From Sandaracinus sp. (GTDB lineage Bacteria > Myxococcota_A > Polyangia > Polyangiales > Houyiibacteriaceae): 64,000 bases of DNA. Under the pieces are notes generated by a model. It had not been told where the DNA came from, did no database searches, and saw only the letters and a program-made list of their open reading frames with translations. Shown one piece after another: positions 16,569-25,263 of the stretch (position 1 is the first letter of the stretch; every line of letters begins with the position of its first letter). The translations under genes and the position numbers were made by a program. The DNA is taken from the NCBI GenBank assembly GCA_020633125.1, contig JACKEH010000002.1, forward strand, positions 62,001-126,000, given 5' to 3'.

Positions 16569-18695
16569 ATGCCGAAGTCCCTGCGTCTCCTCCTCGCGGC
16601 CTTGCCGCTCGCCGTCCTGATCGCGTGTGGCACCGCGTCGCGAAACGGCAACGGAACCACGACCGCGCTGCGCGTGCCGGTGCCCGACCGCGTCGACGAC
16701 ACCAACGGTCCGGACCTGCTGCGTGCGTTTCACACACTCCCGCCCAACGACCCGTCGCGCCTGGCGCTTCGTGACGCGCTGCTCACGTGGCGCGCGCAGA
16801 GCACCGCGGCGATCGTGGAGACCGGTGACGCGGACGCGCTCGCCGCTCACCTGATCGCGCTGTCGGATCTGGTGCATCCGAGTGAGCTCGAGCGTGGCGA
16901 GGTGCCCGAGCTCTTCGAGGCTGCCGCGCGTGCGCTCGTGGCGCGCGCCGAACGTCTCGGCCAAGAGGGCAAGGTCATCGGCGCGCTTCGTCTGCTTCGC
17001 GCGCGGCATGCGAACGACGGTGCGTTGGAGCAGGAGTACGGCCTCGTCACCTCGTGGGGTCGCGACGCGCGCTCGCAGCTTCCGACCGCGTTCGAGCGCT
17101 ACACCCAGCTCATCGACGAGTGGGACGAAGCGTCACGCATCGCGCCCGCGCCCGAGGTGTTGCAGGCGCTCGCGCAACTTCACGTCGAGCGCCGCGACAC
17201 GGTGCTCGAGGGATTCCAGCAAGGCCCGGAGGCGATGCTCCAGGTGGGCCCGCTCTCGGCGCAGGTGCTGCGTCTCGCGCCGCTCGACGTCGCGGCCGTC
17301 TACCTTCGCCATGGATTGGTCGAGGAGGCGCTCGCGCATCTGCAGCGCATGGGCGACCGTGGCGAGACCGTGGGTCAGCTGATCGCGGCGCTCGAAGCGA
17401 TGCGCAACGTGAACACACGCGGCGCGGACGCGACGATCGAGCTGTCGGAGGTGTACCGCGAGGCGCGCCCGGCTGCGGCGCGTGGCATGTGCCGCTTCGG
17501 TCAGTCGCGCTTCCCCGAGGATCCGCGTTTCCCGGTCTGCCTCGCGCGGCTCGCGGTGCAAGACGGTGACGCCGCGATGGCGCTCGCGTATTACGGCGAC
17601 GCGCTCGACGTCGACCCGAGCTCGCGGGACCTCTACGACGAGGCGCTGGCGGCCATCGACGATTTGCTCGAAGGCGACCTCTTCGCGAGCGACGCGTCGG
17701 TGGCGCGAAGCCTCGCGGACCGCGCGCTGCACATCCTCGACGAGCGCGCGCGACGCTTCCCGCAGGCCGAGCCCCCGGTCGCCCGGGCGCGCATCGAGCT
17801 GCTCGTCGGCACCGCCGAGATGCACTCGGGTCATCCGCAACAGGCGGTGGAACGTTTCGAATCGAGCCTGCGTGCGGCGGAGTCGCCCGAGGCGCTCTTG
17901 CAGCTCGCGTTGCTTCGGCTTCGCACGGGCGAAGCGGAGGAGGCGGCGCGGCTCTACCGTCGGGCGCTCGACCTGACGCCGAACACGACGCCGATCGAAG
18001 CGCTCCGTCGCGCGACGATCCTGCAGTCGCTCGGCGACGCGTTCGCGGCTTCGGGCAACGCCGACCAAGCCGGCCGCATGTGGCGGCAGTCGCTCGCAAC
18101 CTGGGACGAGCTCGCGCCCGCGATGCAGGAGCCGGCGATGATCGCGGAGCTTCAGATGCGCCGTGGCGTGCTGCTCGACCAGATGGCGCGCCACGACGAA
18201 GCGGTCACCGCGTTCCGCTCGGCGCTCGCGGCGGCGCCTCAGGCGCGCGAGCTCTACGCGACGTTGCTTTCGCACCTGGTGGCGAGCCCGACGCCGGACC
18301 TCGTCTTCGCGCAGGAAGTCTTCCGCGAGGCACAGCGCCAGACGACGCTCGAGCCGCAATGGCGCGTCTACTTCGCGCTCTGGGTGAAGGTGGTCGCGGC
18401 CCGTGCGGGTCAGCCGGTCGGTTCGGACGTGGTCGACGTCTTGCGCGCGCAATCGTCGACGACGGGTTGGTCCGGCAAGCTCGCGGCCTTCGGCACCGGC
18501 GCGATTCGCTACGACGAGCTCGCGGGCGCTGCCGAAGGCACCGGCGAGCGAACCGAAGCGCTCTTCTACGAAGCCGCGCGGCGGCTCGCGGAGGGTGATT
18601 CCGCGGGGGCGAACGACCTCTTCCGCGAAGTGGTCGGCAACGGCATGGTCGGCTTCTACGAGCACGCGATGGCGCAGCAGCTGCTGCGGCGCTGA
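16569..18695 (+). CDS. TPR-repeat lipoprotein (708 aa)
   Basis: Lipobox IAC (Cys 19 region, MPKSLRLLLAALPLAVLIAC) anchors a long all-helical protein. Tetratricopeptide-type repeats are clear from about residue 280 on: A...Y..AL..DP, AV..F..SLRA, A..LYRRALDLTPN and AV.AFR.ALAAAP. Such solenoids scaffold protein assembly, here in the periplasm or at the membrane. The start is the ATG at 16569, before the signal peptide. The next gene starts 2 bp after its stop, so the TPR protein and the CPBP protease are one transcription unit. Confidence 0.85.
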   Translation: MPKSLRLLLAALPLAVLIACGTASRNGNGTTTALRVPVPDRVDDTNGPDLLRAFHTLPPNDPSRLALRDALLTWRAQSTAAIVETGDADALAAHLIALSDLVHPSELERGEVPELFEAAARALVARAERLGQEGKVIGALRLLRARHANDGALEQEYGLVTSWGRDARSQLPTAFERYTQLIDEWDEASRIAPAPEVLQALAQLHVERRDTVLEGFQQGPEAMLQVGPLSAQVLRLAPLDVAAVYLRHGLVEEALAHLQRMGDRGETVGQLIAALEAMRNVNTRGADATIELSEVYREARPAAARGMCRFGQSRFPEDPRFPVCLARLAVQDGDAAMALAYYGDALDVDPSSRDLYDEALAAIDDLLEGDLFASDASVARSLADRALHILDERARRFPQAEPPVARARIELLVGTAEMHSGHPQQAVERFESSLRAAESPEALLQLALLRLRTGEAEEAARLYRRALDLTPNTTPIEALRRATILQSLGDAFAASGNADQAGRMWRQSLATWDELAPAMQEPAMIAELQMRRGVLLDQMARHDEAVTAFRSALAAAPQARELYATLLSHLVASPTPDLVFAQEVFREAQRQTTLEPQWRVYFALWVKVVAARAGQPVGSDVVDVLRAQSSTTGWSGKLAAFGTGAIRYDELAGAAEGTGERTEALFYEAARRLAEGDSAGANDLFREVVGNGMVGFYEHAMAQQLLRR

Positions 18696-18697
18696 AC

Positions 18698-19531
18698 GTG
18701 GCGGCGACTTCGATTCGCTGGCACGCGGCGCTCGGCTACGTGCTGCTCGCGGTGCTCGGTAGCTTCGGGGCGCAGCTCCTGGCGGCGTTGGTGCGCACCA
18801 CGCGTGGGCTCGATCTGACGAGCGCGGCCGCGGCGGTGCAGCGCGACCCACTCAGCCTCGGGCTCGCGCAGCTCTTCGGGTTCGGCCTGGCGCTCGCGGT
18901 CGCGCGGCGGGTGCACGCGCGTGGTCCGCGGCGAGAGGTCTACGCGCTCGCGCCGACTTCGACCCCGGTGGTGATGCTCGCCGGGCTCGCGGGCGTGGTG
19001 TTGCAGCTGCCGCTGGCGGAGGTCGGCAACTTGATGCACGAGCTCTTCGGGCGCGACGCCGCGCACGCCCGGGCGGTGCAAGATCTGCTGCGCGCGGACT
19101 CGGCTTTCGACGGGTTCGCGGTCGCGCTCGCGCTGGTGGTCGTCGCGCCGGTGACCGAAGAGCTGCTCTTTCGTGGCGTGCTTCTGCCCGGGCTCGCCAA
19201 GGCCTACGGCGAGCGACTCGGGCTCGCGGTGTCGGCGGTGCTCTTCGGCGTGATGCACGGTCGGCCGGCCGAGGCAGTGGTCGCGACGGCCGCGGGTTTC
19301 GTGCTCGGCGCGTTGCGCCTGCGTACGCGCTCCCTCTTGCCGTGCGTCGCGCTCCACGTCGGCGTGAACGCGTTGCCGGTCTTGGTGCCGGCGGACGTCT
19401 TTCCGATCCCGGGCGTGAACGTGTGGTCCGACGAGATCCTGCACGTGCCGCCGGAGAAGGTGGTCGCGGCGGCGGCAGCGGCGGCGCTGGCCCTCGTGAT
19501 GGCGATGCGCTTCGACGACGAGCGGCGCTGA
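18698..19531 (+). CDS. CPBP-family intramembrane glutamic endopeptidase
   Basis: A 277-residue membrane protease (Rce1/Abi family) with about eight helices. All motifs are present: EELLFRG (Glu154-Glu155 pair), FGVMH and ALHVGVN (H-x3-N). Related enzymes cleave prenylated proteins or process peptides within the membrane; the substrate here is unknown. The GTG at 18698 begins 2 bp after the TPR lipoprotein stop, so the two are likely co-translated and may work together. Confidence 0.9.
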   Translation: MAATSIRWHAALGYVLLAVLGSFGAQLLAALVRTTRGLDLTSAAAAVQRDPLSLGLAQLFGFGLALAVARRVHARGPRREVYALAPTSTPVVMLAGLAGVVLQLPLAEVGNLMHELFGRDAAHARAVQDLLRADSAFDGFAVALALVVVAPVTEELLFRGVLLPGLAKAYGERLGLAVSAVLFGVMHGRPAEAVVATAAGFVLGALRLRTRSLLPCVALHVGVNALPVLVPADVFPIPGVNVWSDEILHVPPEKVVAAAAAAALALVMAMRFDDERR

Positions 19532-19550
19532 GCCCAGGCCTCGCGTGCGG

Positions 19551-19755
19551 GTGTCCATGCCCGTGCCCGTGCCCGCGCCCGTGCCCGTGCCCGCAGGCGA
19601 TGATTGCTGCTTCGGCAGACACGGGTCGTTGCGTCCGTGCCCGAGGCGGTGCCGGTGATTCGCGCCGCCCAATAAGCATCGCGCGCCGTCTGTTCGAGGA
19701 CGGAGATGCGACGTGCCCGTGACGCTCTTCGGGGCACGGGCACGGGCACGGGTCG
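19551..19755. repeat. Facing hexamer repeats between convergent genes
   Basis: GTGTCC-ATGCCC-GTGCCC-type hexamers (about seven units) fill 19551-19595. The complementary GGGCAC/CACGGG hexamers lie at 19731-19753, with about 135 bp between. The two arms could pair into one large stem-loop spanning the gap between the CPBP gene (+) and the TerB-like gene (-). It is probably a bidirectional terminator or structured DNA; no separate T-run terminator is visible. Confidence 0.65.
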
Positions 19756-19762
19756 CTTCGCG

Positions 19763-20104
19763 TCAATCCGCGGTGATGCCCCAATGCTTGACGAGCCACT
19801 TCATCGGGCGCGTCTCGTCCTGCGCGATGCCGTCGACGGCGGCGACCTTGATCAGCGTGTCGACGATCAGCTTCTGGGCGGGCTCACGGTCGACCTTCTT
19901 CGCCGCCTCCTGCAGGTCCGCGCGGCTCTTGAACGCCTTCGCGTCGGCGATGGCCCGGTCGAACTTCTCCTTGCCCATCTCGGCGCGAAGCTCGGCCATC
20001 TTCTCTTGTTCTTCGACGCTGTACTCGCCGTCCGCCTGCACCACCTCGCGCAGGAAACCCAAGAAGCAAGCCGCTTCGTTCGCGTTCAGACCGTCGAGCT
20101 TCAT
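19763..20104 (-). CDS. TerB-like helical protein (113 aa)
   Basis: A small all-helical acidic protein with the layout of tellurite-resistance TerB/DjlA-N domains: ACFLGFLREVVQADGEYSVEEQEKM and, later, IKVAAVDGIAQDETR, i.e. two similar D-G-x3-x-E helix pairs. The role is unknown; the domain often senses or binds metal. The ATG at 20104 is preferred over 20125 because GGAGGA sits just upstream of it. It converges with the CPBP gene. Confidence 0.7.
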   Translation of the reverse strand: MKLDGLNANEAACFLGFLREVVQADGEYSVEEQEKMAELRAEMGKEKFDRAIADAKAFKSRADLQEAAKKVDREPAQKLIVDTLIKVAAVDGIAQDETRPMKWLVKHWGITAD

Positions 20105-20199
20105 CGTTCCTCCGTTCGCAGCCACGTCACGCTGCGGTGGACGCCGAGCATACGGGGACGCCCGCCGCTTTCAATGCGTGTCGTCATGCACGGCTGCGC

Positions 20200-21209
20200 T
20201 CAGGGACCGTCGCGCATGACGTCGGTCGGCACGGAGGCTCCGACGAGCCAAGGATCCATGGACGCTTCGGCGCGGAGGTGTCGCCGCAGAAACGCGACCG
20301 CCATCGTGCGCACCTGCGCCCGAATCATCGCGTCGTCGCCGGGACCGTCGGGACAGACGCTACCGGCCAGGCCCGGATCGTCCGCGAAGTCCATGTGGTC
20401 TGCGCCCGCGAAGGTCCACGCCACCGCCCACGGAGACGCCGAGAGGGCCGTGAAGATCGTACGGTAGTTCTCGGCTTGCGGCGCGCAGGGCATGAAACCG
20501 GTCGCGTTGTTCGTCTCGCCCATCACGCCGACGGGGATCGCGAGCGCGCCCCGCGAAGGCCGAGCCGGTCACGTCAGGGGCAGCTCTCGCTGAAGCTTTG
20601 GCCCGGACCGCAGCCGTTGACGGGATCGAGGAGCAGCGCGGCAGCCACCCGGCGATCGGCGGCCGCGACCATCACACCGACCTTGCCCCCGCGGCTGTGG
20701 CCGAGCACCGCGATGCGCGTCGCGTCGACCCGGGCCGCGAAGGGTGCTTCGGCGAGCGCCCAATCGAGGGCGGCGATCATCGCGTCGCGCTCGTCGGCGT
20801 TCGACGGTCCGCCGATGAGGCTGCCGCCGCTGTCCACGCCGACCACCAAGAAGCCGTGCGAAGCGATGCGGGTCGCGGTGGTCGCGTAGTTGCTCGTCGC
20901 GAGCTGGAAGCCGTGCTTGAGCAGCACGAGGGGCACGAGGCCGTCGCCGTCCGGCACGAAGGCGGTGACCGCGTCGCCGTCGACCGTGGCGTTCTCGCGG
21001 TTCACGGCGAAGGGGCCGTCGACGTCGGGCGCGACGAAGGTGCCGCCGGCGTCCGGTGCGCCCGCGTCCTCCCCGCCGGCATCCGAGCCCGGGCCGGTGT
21101 CGGCGACCGTCGCGTCCGCCACCGACGCATCGTCCGGCGGTGCGTCGTCGTCACCGCCACACGCGCCGAGCAAGAGCACCAGAGCCCACGAAACACGCAA
21201 TCGCGTCAT
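20200..21209 (-). pseudogene. Chlorophyllase-like alpha/beta hydrolase lipoprotein, frameshifted
   Basis: The 5' part (21209 to 20574) encodes lipobox LLGAC, a DAG-rich linker and a hydrolase core with nucleophile loop GHSRGG and LLLDPVNGCGPGQSF. The frame then hits TGA, but homology resumes in other frames as DVTGSAFAG and, from about 20545, ALAIPVGVMGETNNATGFMP and GADHMDFAD (likely the catalytic His), ending at 20200. Two shifts between about 20545 and 20577 are needed. Both halves keep motifs, so the gene is either recently broken or mis-sequenced. Intact length would be about 335 aa. Confidence 0.7.
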
Positions 21210-22059
21210 GTCCACACCTCCAAAGCAAGCCCCCAAGCGTCGGGCGCGAGCGTCGAGTGTCAACGAGGGTGCGTGCGGTGGCGCGAAAGGCGAACTGCGT
21301 GACAGACGCCTCGGGGAGCGAAGGCAACGCGCGCATCGCGGCCACCCCTTCGCGCAGCCGCGCCTCCTCGAAACCGAGCTCCGCCAAGCGTGGGACCATC
21401 GGCTCGAGGAAGCCGAGCAGGTAGTTCGTGAAGCGCGCGAGCTCCGGGTCGCCGGTGAAGTAATGAAAGCCCATCGGGCCGCTCGCGACGTCCTCGAAGC
21501 CCGCGGCCACGAGGCGGGCGCCGAGCGCGCGTGCCACGTGGGGTCGCCTTCGCGGCGAAAGAGCGCGCGTTGGGCTTCGCCCAAGTAGCCCACGTCGGGG
21601 TGGTCGGGGAAGACGTGGAACATCGCGTAGTCGGTCTCGTGGAAGGCGACGGTGCCGCCGGGGCGAAGCACGCGCCGGACCTCCCGAAGGATCGGGTGGG
21701 GGTCTCGGACGTGCTCGAGCACCCAGACGCCGTAGACGTGGTCGAAGCTCGCGTCGTCGAAGGGCAAAGGCGGCGGCATCGGCCACTCGCAGGTCGGCGC
21801 TCAGGCCACGGGAGGCCAGCTCGTCTTTCGCCGCCGCGATCTGAGACGGGACGAGGTCGACGCCGGTCAGGTTCAAACCCGGAAAGTGCTCGCCCAACAC
21901 CGCCAGCACCGCACCGACCCCGCAGCCGATCTCCAGCAGCTTCTCTCCCGGGCGGTAGTCGAGACCCGGCACGAGAAAGCGGTCCCGCCAGAGCTCGGCC
22001 TGCGCGACGAGGCGGCGACGCTCTTCTTCGGAGTAGCCGTGAATGTAGCCCTCGGACAT
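21151..22059 (-). pseudogene. SAM-dependent methyltransferase, frameshifted twice
   Basis: The N-terminus MSEGYIHGYSEEERRRL leads to the SAM loop LEIGCGVGAVL and GVDLVPSQIAAAK. At about 21768-21779 the frame shifts (one extra base in a GCC run) and continues as PLPFDDASFDHVYGVWVLEH and RPGGTVAFHETDY. At about 21530-21545 it shifts back (one base short) to LGARLVAAGFEDVASG. The two shifts cancel, so the product would be near 275-300 aa. The 3' end overlaps the hydrolase start by about 59 bp, so the true stop is uncertain. A class I methyltransferase; substrate unknown. Confidence 0.7.
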
Positions 22060-22658
22060 GGCGCAGAGCGTATCGCGCGACCGGTGTGTACGCGCGACCG
22101 ACCCGTGCCCCCGACTCGTTGCCCGGCCGGTGCTCGTGCGCGACTCGTGCCTGACGCGTTCGTGGCAGTGAGACTCACGACGTGACCCACGCCACGAGGA
22201 CGGGTTCGCATGTCCCAATCGGCACGGTCGACCCGGTCCCATGGGCCCGAAACCCGCCTCGGCGCGCTCTCTGACACGTTCGTGGCAGTGGGAAGCGCCA
22301 CACGTGAACCTCGTTCTGGCTGGTTCGTGGCAGCGAGAACCACGACACCACGTGTCCCGATCTTCCAGTCGCCGCCGTCCTGACCTTCAGGGCGCGACGC
22401 CGACCACGAGCGCGACCGCCGTCCCGAGGATTGGCAGTCGAACCTCCGCAGCCACCCGACCTGCTCATCTCGAGACCTGCGTCCACGCCGGCGTCCGGTC
22501 GGACCGCGTCGGTTCCGCCGCTCGGCCTGGCGTCGCCGCCTCGGTCCACGCCGGCGTCTTCGGGAATCCACGGTGTTCGTGCTCGCAGGTTCACCGGTGT
22601 TCCACGCCCACACACCCGTCGTCGGCGCGCAGCCGATGGACGGTGCTATGAAGCGTGG
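22060..22658. repeat. Gap with three copies of a TTCGTGGCAG direct repeat
   Basis: A 599-bp divergent gap without a convincing gene. TTCGTGGCAGTGAGA-type sequence occurs at 22159, 22279 and 22324; the first two also share CTGAC upstream at exactly 120-bp spacing. Each copy is followed within about 25 bp by a CACGTG or ACGTG box. On the minus strand near 22480-22580 a short DAGVD/DAGVDAG-coding stretch resembles the linker of local lipoproteins and may be a gene remnant. Confidence 0.5.
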
Positions 22659-23273
22659 GTGCGAGGCACGCCCGAAGACGAAGCCGCGTGGGAGAACCAC
22701 GTCCGCCAGCGGATGAAGGAAGAGCTGCGTCGTCGCATGCGCGCGGTTCGAAAGGGCTGCCGCGAGAGGCCCGCGCCGAGCGCTCGCGAAAGATCGGCGA
22801 GCGTCTGCTCGAGGTGCCGGAGCTCGCGTCGGCGAAGGTCGTCGCGGCGTTCGTCGCGATTCACGGTGAGGTGAACCTCGCACCCGCGGTGCAGCGCCTT
22901 CGCGAGCGCGGCGTGTCCATCGCGCTTCCGCGCGTGGACCTCGAGGAGCAGGCGATCGTGCTGCACGCGCACGGGCCGGGCGACGTGCTCGAAGAGAGCG
23001 GCTTCGGTGTGCCCGAGCCTTCGCCGGATGCGCCGCGGGTGGAGCTCGCCTCCGTCGACGTGGTGCTCGTCCCGGGCTTGGCCTTCGACCCGAACGGCTT
23101 CCGCATCGGCTACGGCAAGGGCTACTACGATCAGCTCCTGCCGACGTTGCCGAACGCGTTTCGGCTCGCGGTCGGCTACGACTTCCAGTTGGTGGTCGAA
23201 GTGCCGAGCCTTCCCCGACGACGTGCCGGTGCAAGCGATCGTCACGGACACGCGAACGCTGCGCGTGGCGTGA
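22659..23273 (+). pseudogene. 5-formyltetrahydrofolate cyclo-ligase, frameshifted twice
   Basis: The enzyme turns 5-formyl-THF into 5,10-methenyl-THF with ATP. The family signature is clear: HGEVNLAP, ALPRVD, VPGLAFDPNGFRIGYGKGYYDQLLP and a C-terminal PDDVPVQAIVTD. The N-terminal helix (MKEELRRRMRAVRKG) is in another frame; one C is missing near 22757. A second shift near 23208-23215 (one extra base) separates LVVEVP from AFPDDVPV. The start is uncertain: GTG 22659 or ATG 22713. Apart from the shifts no key residue is lost. Confidence 0.78.
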
Positions 23274-23340
23274 GCTCGACGACCGAGTCCGAGCCGCGTG
23301 GCGGCACGACGAATCGCTCCTTCGTGGAGCTGGAGAGATC

Positions 23341-23872
23341 ATGGCCCTCGGCGCGACCATTCACCGCTTCTCGATCGAGCTCTCCGACGTGGAGCGCAGC
23401 GTCTACGAGTCGCTCGACCTTCGCGTCGCGCAGCATCCTCGGAGACCCGCGTCGCATGATCGCGCGGGTGCTCGCGTACGCGTTACAGCACGAAGAAGGC
23501 ATCGACTTCGGGCGCGGGCTCTCGGCCACCGACGATCCCGCCGTCTGGGTGCGTGATCCCGCCGGCGACGTGCGGGTGTGGGTCGAGGTCGGGCAACCGT
23601 CGCCCGAGCGCCTGCACCGCGCGTCGAAGGCGGCGGGGCGCACGGTCGTCTACGCGTACGCCGACCCGACGCCGTGGCTGCGCGAGCTCGACAAAGCGAC
23701 GGTGCATCGTCGCGAGGCGCTCGAGCTCTGGGTGCTGCCGCCTTCGTTGCTCGATGCGCTCGAAGCCGCGCTCGAACGGCACGAGCGTTGGAGCCTCACG
23801 GTCAACGAAGGCGCGCTCTACCTCACGCGGGGGGAAGAGACCTTCGAAGGCACGCTCGAGCGCCTTCCCTGA
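23341..23872 (+). pseudogene. yaeQ: YaeQ family protein, frameshifted twice
   Basis: The N-terminus MALGATIHRFSIELSDVERS and the body RMIARVLAYALQHEEGIDFGRGLSATD plus WVEVGQPSPERLHRASK are diagnostic of YaeQ, a ~180-residue protein with a PD-(D/E)XK nuclease-like fold and unclear function. The frames join only if single bases are restored near 23437 and 23451, which recreates the conserved HPSETRVRM block. The ATG at 23341 is the family start. The last ~30 bp (TTCGAAGGCAC...GAGCG) are echoed imperfectly at 23931-23952, outside the gene. Confidence 0.78.
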
Positions 23873-24022
23873 CCCGCGCTTCGTGCGTCGTTCGCGGTCA
23901 GAACGCGTCAGCCCGTGGGGAGGGTTCTTCGAAGGCACACGCGAGCGTCTCCCCCGAACGCACACCGTCGAACCCGCGCCGTCGATCGTGGCGCGCGCGA
24001 TCGCGAGCCGACGGCGCTTCGC

Positions 24023-24991
24023 TCACGGCGCGACGTGCGGCCAGAGCTCCGCAAAGACCGGCGCGGCGGCGCTGCCGCCGTGGTGATCGCCGGTGGCCTC
24101 GACGCGCACCGCGATCACCCGCGTCGGCGCTTCGACGGGCGCGACGCCGACGAAGAGCGAATACGTCGCGTCGCCGCTCGGAACGGTGCCGGTCTTGCCC
24201 GCGACGCGTACGCCCTCGACGCGCGCGCGTTGGCCAGTGCCTTCGCGCACCGCGTCTTCGAGAACCCGAGCAGCGTCGCGCTCACCTGCGAGTCCATCAC
24301 GCAGCGTCGTGCGCCGTCGCCTCGGGTCGTCGGCTCGATCCACTCGCCACCGTTGGCGATCGCGCCGTACGCGCTCGCGAGGTGCAGCAACGTGGCTTCG
24401 GTGCCGATGCCGCTCGCGAAACGCGCGTGCCTCTCAGGGTCGTCGTGCGGGACGAGCGCGGCGTCAGCGTGACGGCCGTGGAGGTGGAACGCCTCGTTCC
24501 ACGCGAGTGATTCGACCATCGCGACGATCGGATCGGCGCCGACCGCCTCCACGATGCGCGCGGTGCCGACGTTGGACGAATGCACGATCGTGGTGCGTGG
24601 ATCGAGCCGCGCGCGCGGTGCGCGTCGCGTACCCCGCAACACGCGGTGCCGTCGAACGCCTGCGAGGGATCGAGCCCGGCGCCGAGCGCGGCGGCGAGCG
24701 TCACGGCTTTGAAGGTCGAGCCGGTCGGGGCGCGGCGAAGCGGCTCGTCGTCGCCGAGGGGCCGCTGCCCGCCGTGGCGACGACACGGCCGTCGCGCGGA
24801 TCGAGCACGAGCACCCCCACGCGCGCGCGGTCGTGACGCGAGGCCACGCGCTCGACCACCGCGTGCACCTGACGTTGGAGCACGCTGGGTGTCTCGTCGG
24901 TGGCCACCGTGGGCGGGGCGTCGATCGGAGATCCGGAGCTCGCGCACGCGGCGCAAGCGAGGAGCGTGGCGAGGCACGCGTTCGTTCGCAT
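24023..24991 (-). pseudogene. Penicillin-binding-type transpeptidase lipoprotein, frameshifted
   Basis: The lipobox is in LLACAAC (start ATG 24991). All three active-site motifs of the transpeptidase fold are present but in different frames: S-x-x-K as STFK (about 24695), SxN as SSN (about 24575) and KTGT (about 24200). Shifts are needed near 24765 (a C lost from a C run), about 24610, and 24258 (a G lost from a G run). The intact product (~320 aa) would be a compact FtsI/MecR-like domain without the PBP dimerisation module. It would act on peptidoglycan or sense beta-lactams; which is unknown. Confidence 0.72.
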
Positions 24992-25020
24992 GGGCGCGAC
25001 AACGGCGACTCGCGTCGACG

Positions 25021-25189
25021 TCATTCCCACGAAGGCACGAGCGCGCGGCGCATCGTCGAGCTCCGTTCCGGCTCGCGCGCTCCTTCGTGGGATGGTGGTC
25101 GTCGCCTGGAATCTCTCGCGAGACGAGCGCGCGGCGCATCGTCGAAGCGCCGTCGCGGCTCGCGCGCTCGCCTCGCGAGAGTCCAGGCG
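25021..25189. repeat. Two adjacent REP-like palindromes sharing a core
   Basis: Palindrome 1 (25021-25093) has arms CATTCCCACGAAGG...GAGCGCGCG and CGCGCGCTCCTTCGTGGGATG. Palindrome 2 (25099-25189) has arms TCGCCTGGA.TCTCGCGAG and CTCGCGAGAGTCCAGGCGA. Both enclose the same core, GAGCGCGCGGCGCATCGTCG followed by CGGCTCGCGCGCTC. Paired palindromes with a common core and different outer arms look like a REP/BIME-type or miniature inverted-repeat element. They fill the divergent gap between the transpeptidase and lipoprotein genes. Confidence 0.65.
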
Positions 25190-25263
25190 ACCTCACCTCT
25201 CACGAACGAACGTTGCCTCTTCTCGTCGGCTCCGAGGCGCGCGACGCTCGGCGTGTGGGACGC

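Noticed and set aside
22175..22615. Possible lipoprotein gene with a DAGVDAG linker on the minus strand
   Set aside because: There is no signal peptide, start or continuing domain, and the frame cannot be trusted in the frameshift-rich segment. At most a remnant.
24992..25263. Insertion sequence ends around the twin palindromes
   Set aside because: No transposase, target duplication or terminal repeats are visible; only two hairpins with a shared core.
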